Part shown: piece after piece, positions 17,033 through 25,600 of the stretch
Layout: the number at the start of each line of letters is the position of its first letter
Numbering within the stretch: the first letter of the stretch is position 1
NCBI GenBank assembly: GCA_964533705.1
Contig: CAZHMN010000005.1
Coordinates: 1-57,199, forward strand
Origin: CAZHMN01 sp964533705
Lineage (GTDB): Bacteria > Electryoneota > B3-LCP
Direction: 5' to 3'
Length of the DNA stretch: 57,199 nucleotides
Translations under genes and position numbers: made by a program
The notes under the pieces: generated by a model
What the model was told of the DNA's origin: nothing
Databases searched by the model: none
What the model saw: the letters and a program-made list of their open reading frames with translations, nothing else

Positions 17033-18646
17033 ATGCGGCAGGATATTGATTTTTTATTGATCGGATCGGGCATCGGCGGATTGACCTTTGCTCTCAAGGT
17101 CGCTGAATTCGGCACGGTAGCCGTCATCACCAAAAAATCCCGCCAGGAATCCTCGACCAATTATGCACAGGGCGGCATCGCTGCCGTAATTTCCTCTGAA
17201 GATTCATTTGAAAGTCACATTGAAGATACGCTGCGTGTTGGCGCAGGGCTATGCAAGCGCAGAGTCGTCGAACAGGTCATTCGAGAAGGTCCGCGCTGCA
17301 TCCAGCAGCTGATCGAATGGGGCGTCCGCTTTTCCGTGGTCGCGGATGGGTCTGAAAAACGTCTGGCTCTCGGCCGAGAAGGCGGCCATTCCCATGATCG
17401 CATCGTCTATTCCTCTGATCGAACCGGAGCAGAAGTCGAAAATGCGCTTTTAGACCAGGTTAAAAACCACCCCAATATCCGTATCTACCCTCATCATCTC
17501 GCCGTGGATTTGGTTGTGTTGGAGGAACCATCCGGACTGCTTAGATGTTACGGCGCCTACATTCTGGATGTCGAGAACGGTCAGGTGGATCTCTTCAGCG
17601 CGAAGATCACCCTGCTGGCGACCGGAGGCTGCGGTCATGTGTATTTGCACACGACCAATCCGGACATCGCCACCGGTGACGGCATCGCCATGGCATATCG
17701 CGCCGGTGCGGTGGTTTCGAACCTGGAATTCATGCAGTTCCACCCGACGAGTTTGTACCATCCAGAGGCGAGATCGTTCTTAATATCGGAAGCGGTTAGA
17801 GGTTTCGGTGGAATTCTGAGGACACGCAAAGGCGATCGGTTTATGGAGAAATACCACCCTGATGGTGAACTTGCTCCCAGAGATGTGGTGGCGAGAGCCA
17901 TTGACCGGGAGATGAAACTATCGGGGGATGCTTACGTTTTGCTGGATTTGACCGGACTGGATGAAAAACGACTCCAGGAGCGTTTTCCTTATATCTACCA
18001 GCGTTGTCTGGAATATCGAATTGACATCACGCAGGAGCCAATCCCCGTCGTGCCGGCTGCTCATTACATGTGCGGTGGCATAAAAACCACTTTAGAAGGC
18101 AAGACTTCGATAGCGGGTCTGTATGCAACCGGCGAAGTAGCCTGTACGGGCCTGCACGGTGCCAACCGACTGGCATCTAATTCACTGCTTGAAGCTTTGG
18201 TCCTTTCAGGGCGCGCTGCTGGAGCTGCAATTGATGAGATTAAACGGACGCCGCCGCCACCCAGGTCGCTGCCCTTGCTGGAGCAAAAAGGCAAGCATGA
18301 TAGCGAGGAATGGATACTCATTTCACACGACCGAATTGAGATTCAGCGCTTGATGTGGGATTATGTGGGGATCGTTCGATCCAACCATCGCCTGGTGAGG
18401 GCGCTTCGGCGGCTAAAATTGATCGCGGGTGAAGTCGAAGATTTCTACCACCGGGCGCCCGTCGCTGAAGGCATCGTCGAGCTGCGCAATCTGGCACTGG
18501 TGGCACAATTGATCATCCGCTCTGCCACCATGCGCAAAGAGAGCCGCGGCCTTCACTATACCACCGACTATCCCGATAGAGATGACCGCCACTGGAGGCG
18601 AGATACCATACTACGCAGACCCAAGTTCAGGGCTGTTCCCGCCTAA
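17033..18646 (+). CDS. nadB: L-aspartate oxidase
   Basis: A 537-residue flavoenzyme of the succinate dehydrogenase/fumarate reductase family that oxidises aspartate to iminoaspartate, the first step of NAD synthesis. It shows the FAD dinucleotide motif GSGIGGL at residue 8, TNYAQGGIAAV, LGREGGHSHDRIVYSSDRTG, MQFHPTSL, HYMCGGI, and GEVACTGLHGANRLASNSLLEALV. The C-terminal helical domain is complete. nadA and nadC are not in the window. The 3' end overlaps the convergent membrane-protein gene by 36 bases. Confidence 0.96.
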   Translation: MRQDIDFLLIGSGIGGLTFALKVAEFGTVAVITKKSRQESSTNYAQGGIAAVISSEDSFESHIEDTLRVGAGLCKRRVVEQVIREGPRCIQQLIEWGVRFSVVADGSEKRLALGREGGHSHDRIVYSSDRTGAEVENALLDQVKNHPNIRIYPHHLAVDLVVLEEPSGLLRCYGAYILDVENGQVDLFSAKITLLATGGCGHVYLHTTNPDIATGDGIAMAYRAGAVVSNLEFMQFHPTSLYHPEARSFLISEAVRGFGGILRTRKGDRFMEKYHPDGELAPRDVVARAIDREMKLSGDAYVLLDLTGLDEKRLQERFPYIYQRCLEYRIDITQEPIPVVPAAHYMCGGIKTTLEGKTSIAGLYATGEVACTGLHGANRLASNSLLEALVLSGRAAGAAIDEIKRTPPPPRSLPLLEQKGKHDSEEWILISHDRIEIQRLMWDYVGIVRSNHRLVRALRRLKLIAGEVEDFYHRAPVAEGIVELRNLALVAQLIIRSATMRKESRGLHYTTDYPDRDDRHWRRDTILRRPKFRAVPA

Positions 18647-19042
18647 ATTTACCGGCTTATCTTCTTCCTTTTTTGTTCTTTCCCGTCTATAGAATAAATG
18701 GGCTGCGAGAATGGCCCATCCAACCAGGAAGAAGATCATTCCCCAAATCAAGAACTGTTGATCGCCGTCCAGGAGAAATCCGAATCCTAAGGCCAACCCA
18801 AATGCAATCAGTATAAAGGCCCATAAGTAGGGATTTCTCTGCTTGGCTTCGGGAATCACAGGTTCTGGGAGGGATGCTCCCTTTTCCAGTGCCAGCATTC
18901 TCTCTTCGTGTTCCAATTGAGTTCGTTTGGCGCGATGCTTCAAGGCGGAGATTGCGATGATGGTTCCCAGGATCAAAAAGATGATGGGTATCATAACTCC
19001 GATGATCGGAATCAGCAGCGCCATGCCAAATTCATCAGGCAT
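18611..19042 (-). CDS. small membrane protein, DUF6249-like
   Basis: A 143-residue protein with an N-terminal membrane segment (LIPIIGVMIPIIFLILGTIIA), a charged stretch HRAKRTQLEHEERMLALEKG, then two more membrane segments (about 77-112). The pattern of one helix, an E-R-x-x-A-x-E-K-G box and two helices matches the DUF6249-like family often seen beside sigma factors in FCB genomes; none is visible here. It has an SD-like AGGAG before its ATG. It converges on nadB and the last 36 bases overlap, so read-through may give antisense effects. Function unknown. Confidence 0.7.
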   Translation of the reverse strand: MPDEFGMALLIPIIGVMIPIIFLILGTIIAISALKHRAKRTQLEHEERMLALEKGASLPEPVIPEAKQRNPYLWAFILIAFGLALGFGFLLDGDQQFLIWGMIFFLVGWAILAAHLFYRRERTKKEEDKPVNLGGNSPELGSA

Positions 19043-19244
19043 TGTAACTCCTCATTTCATAGACTGTCTAATTATTTGACTCTGGAAAAATCTTCCCGGT
19101 TACACCGATATTGGAATATTCTTTCCCTGCTTTCCCTGGACGGGGTATAGCCCCGTTTGCCCCTTTAAATTCTATTGCAATCACCGATTGAACGCGGTAA
19201 ATTGAGTTTGGCATTCCTACGAACCTTCAAACTATGGGAGAGCT

Positions 19245-19955
19245 ATGACCAGAAAACTCCAGGTGCACTGTCCCATACGGAGCCAATCTCCAGATTCGGC
19301 GGCAGCGAATTGCGAAATATATAATTACTGCCCGCTTCCCATTTTGATTCTCGATGCATCGGGTAAAGCGGTTCATATAAACGGGGCTTTTGAACTGCTC
19401 CTGAGGGCTGATGCGAATAGAATGCTCAAAAATCCCGGATACAGCGTATTTGATGATCCGAATTTCCAATCTGGGGAAATAAAGGCGCGGATTGAAGCGG
19501 CTTTTGAGGGTCAGGTTGTTGAGATTGTCTCACAGGATTATGTCCTACCGCGCCAGTTTCTGCAGACAGGTAAGAAAGAAGCAGCTTCCATGCCGTTCAA
19601 TATTTCTGCAGTTCCCGTGATGAGAGATGGCAGCCTGGAAACAGTTTGTCTCTTCTATCACCTTGAATCTATTGCCGGCGACGTCAAGCACCTGGAAAGA
19701 CAACACAGTCAATTGTCTGCTTATTTAAGTTCAATAATTGACCTGCGCCACGAGGTCAACAATCCTCTTTTACTCATTATCGGGAATGCGCAGTTGTTGT
19801 TGTCAAAATCGGCAGATATGCCAATAGAGATCACCCAGAAAATAGAGAAAATGCTAAGCGCTGCCGAGAAGATACGCAAGATTCTCCAGCAGCACGAAAA
19901 AGCGAACGGGTCTCTCTGCTTGAATTCAACCCTGGAAACCATCGAAGACTTATAA
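19245..19955 (+). CDS. PAS-DHp protein, histidine kinase-like without ATPase domain
   Basis: A 236-residue protein. Residues about 30-150 form a PAS-like sensor (YCPLPILILDASGKAVHINGAFELLL, FNISAVPVMRDGSLETVCLFYH). Residues about 155-225 form a histidine-kinase dimerisation helix pair with an H-box, LRHEVNNPLLLIIGNAQLLL, whose His would be the phosphorylation site. It then stops: there is no catalytic ATPase domain, and only about 150 bases separate it from sucD, too little to hold one. It could receive phosphate from another kinase, or regulate by hetero-dimerising. GGGAGAG lies just before the ATG. Confidence 0.75.
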   Translation: MTRKLQVHCPIRSQSPDSAAANCEIYNYCPLPILILDASGKAVHINGAFELLLRADANRMLKNPGYSVFDDPNFQSGEIKARIEAAFEGQVVEIVSQDYVLPRQFLQTGKKEAASMPFNISAVPVMRDGSLETVCLFYHLESIAGDVKHLERQHSQLSAYLSSIIDLRHEVNNPLLLIIGNAQLLLSKSADMPIEITQKIEKMLSAAEKIRKILQQHEKANGSLCLNSTLETIEDL

Positions 19956-20020
19956 GAAGATCGAACGCGGATTTGAACAGTCAAGCGGATTTTGCGGTTG
20001 CAATGCTTCCGGGAATTCAC

Positions 20021-20049
20021 TTGACTTTTTTATTGGGGATTCTTATCTT
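20021..20049 (+). promoter_or_regulatory. sigma70-type promoter for sucD-mazG
   Basis: TTGACT (20021-20026), a 17-base spacer and TATCTT (20044-20049), about 60 bases before the sucD ATG at 20108. Confidence 0.6.
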
Positions 20050-20107
20050 AGGTTAATAAAAAGTTGAAATTATCAGGGCTAATACTGATTGCGTTGGAGT
20101 TTCTATA

Positions 20108-20974
20108 ATGGCCATTCTGGTGACCAAGGAATCCCGCGTTATGGTACAAGGCATTACCGGCGGGGCGGGTTCTTCGCACACCAAGCGGATGCTCGATTAC
20201 GGGACGAACATCGTGGCGGGGACCTCGCCGGGCAAGGGGGGACAGGAGGTTCACGGAGTTCCTGTTTACGATACGGTTCGGGAGTGCGTGGAAAGACAGG
20301 GGGCGGATACGTCGGTCATCTTTCTGCCGGCGCGCTTCGTTATGGAGGCCGGCATAGAAGCGGTTCGAGCGGGGATCAAGCTGGTTGTGGTGGTGCCGGA
20401 GCACATTCCCATTGCGGATATGCTCAGACTCAGATTGGAAGCAGAGCGGTGTGATGCGCGCATCATCGGCGGTAACACCGCCGGAATTATTTCCCCCGGT
20501 CAGGCCAACGTGGGTATCATCCCCAACGTCGCTTTTAAGCCGGGAAGGGTGGGGACGGTTTCACGTTCGGGATCGCTGACGTATTATATCGCCGACACGC
20601 TGACGCGCGAGGGTTTCGGTGAAACCACCTGCGTCGGCTTGGGTGGCGATCCGGTGTTAGGTAGTACCTTCTCGGAGATTTTGGAGCTCTTTGAAGCCGA
20701 TCCAGATACGAAAGCCGTAGTCATGGCCGGAGAAATCGGCGGTGTATATGAGGAAATGGCCACGGACACCATTCAAAAGATGAAAAAGCCGGTCGTGGCT
20801 ATGATTGGGGGGCTGCACGCTCCTCCTGGCAAGCGCATGGGGCATGCAGGCGCCATCGTCGAAGGAACAATGGGGACGGCGGAGACGAAGCTGAATGCGT
20901 TGACTGCGGCCGGTGCTCACGCGGCCCTGACCTTCTCGGACATTCCCCGAATTTTAAACGATTTAGGTATATGA
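20108..20974 (+). CDS. sucD: succinate-CoA ligase (ADP-forming) subunit alpha
   Basis: A 288-residue subunit that binds CoA and carries the phosphohistidine intermediate in the conversion of succinyl-CoA to succinate with ATP or GTP formation. It has the CoA-binding Rossmann start (VMVQGITGGAGSSHTKRM), GTSPGKGG, PEHIPIADM, GGNTAGIISPG, SRSGSLTYYIA, GGDPVLGS, and the active-site His in GKRMGHAGAI. Usual length. GGAG lies 8 bases before the ATG. The beta subunit gene sucC is not adjacent, which is unusual since sucCD normally pair. It overlaps mazG by 4 bases. Confidence 0.95.
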   Translation: MAILVTKESRVMVQGITGGAGSSHTKRMLDYGTNIVAGTSPGKGGQEVHGVPVYDTVRECVERQGADTSVIFLPARFVMEAGIEAVRAGIKLVVVVPEHIPIADMLRLRLEAERCDARIIGGNTAGIISPGQANVGIIPNVAFKPGRVGTVSRSGSLTYYIADTLTREGFGETTCVGLGGDPVLGSTFSEILELFEADPDTKAVVMAGEIGGVYEEMATDTIQKMKKPVVAMIGGLHAPPGKRMGHAGAIVEGTMGTAETKLNALTAAGAHAALTFSDIPRILNDLGI

Positions 20975-21741
20975 GCGACGATCCATTCAGGGAACTGGTC
21001 GCCATCCTGGAGAAGCTGCGCAGCCCGGACGGTTGCCCCTGGGATCGGGAGCAGACTTTCGATTCGCTCAGGCCCTACATTTTAGAGGAAACTTACGAAA
21101 TACTACAGGCAATTGATGATAAACGCTACGCCCAGCTTAAGGAAGAGCTGGGCGATTTAATTATGCACATCGTCTTCCAGGCGCAGATCGCCAGGGAAAA
21201 AGGATTATTCGATATTGATGACGTGCTGCGATCCATTAACGAAAAATTGATTCACAGGCACCCGCACGTTTTCGGTGAACGAGAAGTTAAAAATACTCGG
21301 GAAGTCGTCGAAAACTGGGAGAAGATCAAGCTGGATGAGGGTCCGAAACGGTTGTTGGGCGGCGTACCGAAGACTCAACCAGCTTTACTGCGCGCTTTTC
21401 GCGTTCAGGAGAAGGCTTCCGGTGTGGGCTTTGACTGGGAGAAAGATGGGGACGTCATCAGGAAAATTTTGGAGGAGATCAAAGAGCTGCGTTCCGCCAA
21501 AGCGGCGGGGGATCAAGAAAGAATCGCCGATGAATTCGGAGATTTGCTTTTTTCCATCGTTAACCTGGCGCGGTTCTGGGGGGTAACCCCTGAGGATGCT
21601 CTGCGTAGTACCGTTGAGAAATTCATCACCCGCTTTAACTACATCGAGGACGTATTGAAGGTGCAAGGGCGGGACGTCAAGGAGGCCACTTTAGAGGAGA
21701 TGGATCGGCTCTGGGATGAGGCCAAGGAGAAGGGGATGTAG
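20971..21741 (+). CDS. mazG: nucleoside triphosphate pyrophosphohydrolase MazG
   Basis: A 256-residue house-cleaning NTP pyrophosphatase with both MazG domains. The N-terminal domain has CPWDREQTFDSLRPYILEE and EELGDLIMHIVFQAQIA with the EExxE and ExxD metal ligands; the C-terminal domain has RIADEFGDLLFSIVNLARF. The linker carries EVVENWEKIK. It overlaps sucD by ATGA and ends before a strong bidirectional terminator. Confidence 0.94.
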   Translation: MSDDPFRELVAILEKLRSPDGCPWDREQTFDSLRPYILEETYEILQAIDDKRYAQLKEELGDLIMHIVFQAQIAREKGLFDIDDVLRSINEKLIHRHPHVFGEREVKNTREVVENWEKIKLDEGPKRLLGGVPKTQPALLRAFRVQEKASGVGFDWEKDGDVIRKILEEIKELRSAKAAGDQERIADEFGDLLFSIVNLARFWGVTPEDALRSTVEKFITRFNYIEDVLKVQGRDVKEATLEEMDRLWDEAKEKGM

Positions 21742-21786
21742 TGTAAGAGAAAACTATATTACATCCAGATTGAAATATTAAAAGAT

Positions 21787-21815
21787 AAGCGGGATGGTTT
21801 TCATCCCGCTTTCTC
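21787..21815. terminator. bidirectional rho-independent terminator
   Basis: AAGCGGGATG, loop GTTTT, CATCCCGCTT, followed by TCTCT. It lies between the convergent mazG (+) and response-regulator (-) genes; on the minus strand an A-rich flank gives the U-tract (TTATCTTT). Confidence 0.8.
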
Positions 21816-21838
21816 TATCGTAGACGTATAAAGTGGGA

Positions 21839-22315
21839 TCAATCGTCAATTGGATAAGAGTTCGCACGCTTGCGTTTCACCTGATTGCGCCAGTGCGCCC
21901 GTTCGATTACCATCATGACTTCTTCCGTATGGAAAGGCTTGCTCAGGTATTCTTCCGCCCCTAAGGACAACGCTTCACGTACCGAAAACTCCTGACTGTA
22001 GCCCGTCATCACCACAACGGCTGTTTCTGGATGTTTTTCTTTCACTTTTTTCAACAGGCTGTATCCATCCAGGCGGGGCATCTTGATGTCGGTTAGGACC
22101 ACGTCAAATCTCTTTTGGGACAGCTTAACCAGAGCGTCTTCACCGTCTACCGCCGTTTCGGATTCGTGGGCATTATGCCTCACCAGATCAGCCAGCAAGT
22201 CACGGATGTATTTCTCATCATCTACGATCAGGACGCTCAGAGTGCCGTTTTTTATCTTCTTAGTGGGTTCTTCCTCGATTTCATCCCGGCCTATGTTTTC
22301 GGGAGTCATATTCAT
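21839..22315 (-). CDS. single-domain response regulator
   Basis: About 158 residues. A charged N-terminal tail (NIGRDEIEEEPTKK) leads into a CheY-like receiver: LIVDDEK acidic pocket, phospho-acceptor in VVLTDIKMP, conserved Thr in VVMTGYS and Lys in LSKPF. It ends with a short basic tail (RNQVKRKR) and no output domain. The start at 22315 overlaps the thioesterase stop by 4 bases (ATGA); a longer start at 22372 would run into that gene. It may act by protein contact, possibly with the PAS-DHp protein at 19245; that partnership is a guess. Confidence 0.85.
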   Translation of the reverse strand: MNMTPENIGRDEIEEEPTKKIKNGTLSVLIVDDEKYIRDLLADLVRHNAHESETAVDGEDALVKLSQKRFDVVLTDIKMPRLDGYSLLKKVKEKHPETAVVVMTGYSQEFSVREALSLGAEEYLSKPFHTEEVMMVIERAHWRNQVKRKRANSYPIDD

Positions 22316-22746
22316 CTTCGCTCGCTCAGAATTTTTTGCAGTTCTACAGGCATCCGACGAGGTTTGCCCCACTTATCTGCGAAGCAGTGTTCGGTAATGC
22401 CTTCGACCAGCAGCGTATTGTCATCATCCTTATAAATCTTGTATTCGAACCGGATCCGGGATCCGGAAAAATCGGCGACCCGAGCATAGACGTTCAGGAG
22501 GTCGTCGTATCCGGCTCCCTTCCGGTAGCGACAAGAAGCCTCGATGACCAGAAGTATATAACCGTCTTTTTCTATCTGCGAATACGGTTTCCATATTGTT
22601 CGAATCAGAGAGGAACGACAGGCTTCGAAATAGATAAAATAGTTGGCATGATAGACCAGGCCCATCCTGTCCGTGTCGGCATAGCGAACGCGGATGGTTT
22701 CCTTGTGCCATTCCTCAAGATTCGGTTTTGTATGTGTGCTTGGCAT
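22312..22746 (-). CDS. acyl-CoA thioesterase, YbgC/FadM-type hotdog protein
   Basis: A 144-residue single hotdog domain. The catalytic motif of the 4-hydroxybenzoyl-CoA thioesterase family is clear: VRYADTDRMGLVYHANYFIYFEACR, with the Asp in YADTD as the usual catalytic residue. It hydrolyses acyl-CoA; the chain length preference is unknown. Coupled to the downstream response-regulator gene by a 4-base overlap. accA lies about 220 bases upstream. Confidence 0.88.
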   Translation of the reverse strand: MPSTHTKPNLEEWHKETIRVRYADTDRMGLVYHANYFIYFEACRSSLIRTIWKPYSQIEKDGYILLVIEASCRYRKGAGYDDLLNVYARVADFSGSRIRFEYKIYKDDDNTLLVEGITEHCFADKWGKPRRMPVELQKILSERR

Positions 22747-22967
22747 TGGATGTGCGCTTTTTTAAAAGTAAACGACTCAATGTGATTATGCAAGACAATT
22801 CGATTCTGATTTCAGGCAACCTTGTGGACAGAGAAAAGCGGGGATATTTTTTCATCAACCCCGCCCGGTAAAGATGACTCTTCGTTAAGCGGTTAAATTC
22901 GAAAAACCTCTGGAATAATGTCGGTATTTATACGTCCGGCTTTCAATTAGTGTTGGTCGGGGGCGGA

Positions 22968-23936
22968 TTAGCCTTTGATCTTATTCCATTTTCCCACTTT
23001 GAAGTAACGCTCGTGCCTCTTGGCGATCAAGTCCTCCTGGGGCACATTGCTCAGTTCATCCAGGTTGCGAATCAGTGCCGCGCGGACGTTCTGCGCACTG
23101 GCGTCAGGGTCGCGGTGCGCTCCCCCCAACGGTTCCTCAATTACTTCGTCAATTAAACCCAGTTTTAGGAGGTCTCGAGCGGTGATTTTCATGGCTTCGG
23201 CAGCCTTGGGTGCCTGAGTGGCATCTCGGTAGAGAATCGAAGCGCAACCCTCGGGGGAAATAACGGAGTAGATTGAATTTTCGAGCATAAGAATGCGGTC
23301 GGCGATGCCGATGGCTAGCGCGCCGCCTGAGCCGCCCTCTCCGATGACTATGGCGAGGAAGGGGACTTCGAGTTTGGCCATTAACATCAGATTTCTGGCG
23401 ATGGCTTCCGCCTGACCGCGCTCCTCGGCGCCCAGTCCGGGATAGGCTCCGGGTGTGTCGATGAGAGAAACGACGGGTTTACCGAAGCGGGCTGCAAGCT
23501 GCATCAATCGCCCGGCTTTGCGGTATCCTTCCGGGTTGGGCATACCGAAATTGCGGTAGAGGTTATCCTTCGTACCCCGCCCCTTTTGATGCCCCATAAT
23601 GAATACGGATCTGTCATCGAGACGCCCGAAACCGCAGACGATAGCCGGATCATCGGCGAATGCTCGGTCTCCGTGCAGTTCGATGAAATCGGTGAACATG
23701 CGGTGGACATAGTCCAGAGTATAAGGCCTATCCGGGTGGCGGGCCAACTGGGTTCTCTGCCAGCGAGTCAGCGAGGAATAAACCTCGGCGCGCAATTTTT
23801 TGGCTTTCTTTTCAAGACGAGCGATTTCATCGTCCAGTTCAAGCTGGCTGCTCCCCGAGAGCGCCCTCATCTCGGAAATTTTCTTCTCGAGGTCTATGAT
23901 CGGTTTTTCGAAGTCAAGAGCAAAGCGTTCAGCCAT
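22968..23936 (-). CDS. accA: acetyl-CoA carboxylase carboxyltransferase subunit alpha
   Basis: A 322-residue protein of normal length, half of the carboxyltransferase that makes malonyl-CoA for fatty acid synthesis. It begins with the coiled region DFEKPIIDLEKKISEM. It has RPYTLDYV, FTDFIELHGDRAFADD, HQKGRGTKDN, NFGMPNPEGYRKA, TPGAYPGLGAEERGQ, IGEGGSGGALAIGIADRI and SVISPEGCASIL. It starts 8 bases after the GT2 fusion gene and so sits in the glycan operon. Confidence 0.97.
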   Translation of the reverse strand: MAERFALDFEKPIIDLEKKISEMRALSGSSQLELDDEIARLEKKAKKLRAEVYSSLTRWQRTQLARHPDRPYTLDYVHRMFTDFIELHGDRAFADDPAIVCGFGRLDDRSVFIMGHQKGRGTKDNLYRNFGMPNPEGYRKAGRLMQLAARFGKPVVSLIDTPGAYPGLGAEERGQAEAIARNLMLMAKLEVPFLAIVIGEGGSGGALAIGIADRILMLENSIYSVISPEGCASILYRDATQAPKAAEAMKITARDLLKLGLIDEVIEEPLGGAHRDPDASAQNVRAALIRNLDELSNVPQEDLIAKRHERYFKVGKWNKIKG

Positions 23937-23944
23937 TTTGCCAC

Positions 23945-25597
23945 CTATTTTTTAAAAATAGGGCGTCGAGTTGCTTTCGAGCTCGATCGGGAACAGCCGA
24001 TCGAGGAAAGTTCCATGCGTAAGAAGGTGATTTCTTCGTCACCGGCGTGGTCCTGTGCGGGAATCACCTTAAAATTCAACCTCCGATGCTGTAGAGATTG
24101 TATCAGTTCAATGATGTGCTCGTAGGGGACCTGAGCGGTGGAGAAGATCACCTCCTGGATGCCTTCTGTACTGATAATGCGATCCAGTTCGCTTGCCCCA
24201 CCCAGGACGGGTATTCCATCAATGACCTCGCCGGCTTTTTCTTCGTCAAAGTCGAGATATCCGACCGGTTCCAGTTCGCTGTTTTGATCCGAAGCCAACT
24301 GATGCCCAATTCGCAGCCCTAATTGGTCAGTGCCCACGATCAACGTCTTACGCCTTATCCAACTGCGCGCCGCCCTGGTTGCTCTCTTCCGCATCGTATT
24401 TCGGAAGATGATTCGCCAGCCCGGCATGGACAACAGCATGAGAGCGCTGAACCAGAGAACCACAAAGCGCGAGAAAGCCCATTGTCTGAAGAAGTACGTA
24501 AATGCCGAGGCGAAGATAGCGGCCGTCAGTGCTGCATATACTGAGTATCGACCCGAAAATTTTTTATTCCCATAAATACCGAAATACAAAGCCGAGACGA
24601 GGTAAAAGATGGAATAGATTCCATTGACCAACCAAACCGTAAGGTCATACGCCGGCGTTGAAAAACGGATCCACCGTCCGGTATAGATAAAGAAGTTGAG
24701 CAATATAACGTCAACTAAGGGAGCGGCGATCAATAGAAACAACGCACTTAATTTCTTTTCGATGCTCTGAAATAGAAAGCCAAGAGTGATAATTCCTCTG
24801 GCAATGCTGGAAACATTCCCGGTAAGATTTTTATCAACGAAGAGCCGCATAGCCTTCTCGAAGTGATAACGGTGATCAATGTCGGAGCGGCGGGTGCTCT
24901 CACCTTTGAAATGGACGATTCGAGTCGCCGGATCGTACAAAATGCGATACCCCAATTGCCGGATGCGATAGCACAAATCGAGATCCTCTCCGTACATGAA
25001 ATAATCGCCGTCGAAGCCGTTTAACTCTTCGAGAAGATGGCGTCGCACCATCATACAGCATCCCGATAGGGCGTCCACTTCGTGTTCGCTGTCTTGATTT
25101 AAGTAAGTGAGGAGATAACGGCTGAAAAAAGGACTCTTCGGGAATAGTGCAGAAAGCCCGGAGAGGTAGCTGAATGCAGCCCAGGGAGTGGGAAAACCTC
25201 GCATGCTGCGAGGTTCGAAACAACCATCGGGCAGTATGATTTTAGGACCGACCGCGCCAACGTCCTGCGATGTTTTCAGGCGTGACCATAGCTGTTGTAG
25301 GGTATCCTCCTGAACGAAAGAATCGGGATTTAGGATCAGTACTACGTCCCCTTCGGCTCGCTCGAAAGCCTGGTTGTTCGCCCTGGCGAAACCGATGTTT
25401 TCGGCGTTCGCAATCAGGGTGACGTCGGGGTAACGCTCTTGAATCATGACCGCCGACCCGTCCTGTGAAGCGTTATCAACGACGATCACCTGAACGTTCA
25501 AGCCTACGGAGGCGCGTTGGACGGATTGGAGGCAGTGATCCAAAAAGGGCCGCACGTTGTAGTTGACGATGACCACTGTGATGTCGACCCGGGACAT
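23945..25597 (-). CDS. GT2 glycosyltransferase fused to membrane and CoA-binding-like domains
   Basis: A 550-residue protein. Residues 1-240 are a WbbL/rhamnosyltransferase-like GT2 domain (VVIVNYN, VVDNASQDGS, LNPDSFVQ as the DxD-type motif, YGEDLDLCYR). Residues about 265-400 hold four to five membrane segments. Residues about 412-510 form a Rossmann domain (TLIVGTDQLGLRIGHQL, GYLDF, GIPVLGG) like the N-terminal half of WbaP-type polyprenyl-phosphate sugar transferases or FlaA1/CapD. The catalytic sugar-transferase or dehydratase half is missing. The last about 25 residues look wrong; another frame gives a family-like ending (see finding). It starts 3 bases after the DPM1-like gene. Confidence 0.85.
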   Translation of the reverse strand: MSRVDITVVIVNYNVRPFLDHCLQSVQRASVGLNVQVIVVDNASQDGSAVMIQERYPDVTLIANAENIGFARANNQAFERAEGDVVLILNPDSFVQEDTLQQLWSRLKTSQDVGAVGPKIILPDGCFEPRSMRGFPTPWAAFSYLSGLSALFPKSPFFSRYLLTYLNQDSEHEVDALSGCCMMVRRHLLEELNGFDGDYFMYGEDLDLCYRIRQLGYRILYDPATRIVHFKGESTRRSDIDHRYHFEKAMRLFVDKNLTGNVSSIARGIITLGFLFQSIEKKLSALFLLIAAPLVDVILLNFFIYTGRWIRFSTPAYDLTVWLVNGIYSIFYLVSALYFGIYGNKKFSGRYSVYAALTAAIFASAFTYFFRQWAFSRFVVLWFSALMLLSMPGWRIIFRNTMRKRATRAARSWIRRKTLIVGTDQLGLRIGHQLASDQNSELEPVGYLDFDEEKAGEVIDGIPVLGGASELDRIISTEGIQEVIFSTAQVPYEHIIELIQSLQHRRLNFKVIPAQDHAGDEEITFLRMELSSIGCSRSSSKATRRPIFKK

Positions 25598-25600
25598 GGT

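Noticed and set aside
19140..19156. Hairpin ACGGGG-TATAG-CCCCGT as a terminator
   Set aside because: It has a short stem, no clear U-run, and lies upstream of both flanking genes.
22336..22785. Plus-strand frame over the thioesterase and response regulator genes
   Set aside because: Antisense shadow of two well-supported minus-strand genes.
23586..24125. Plus-strand frame across accA and the GT2 fusion
   Set aside because: Antisense of accA; no family match.
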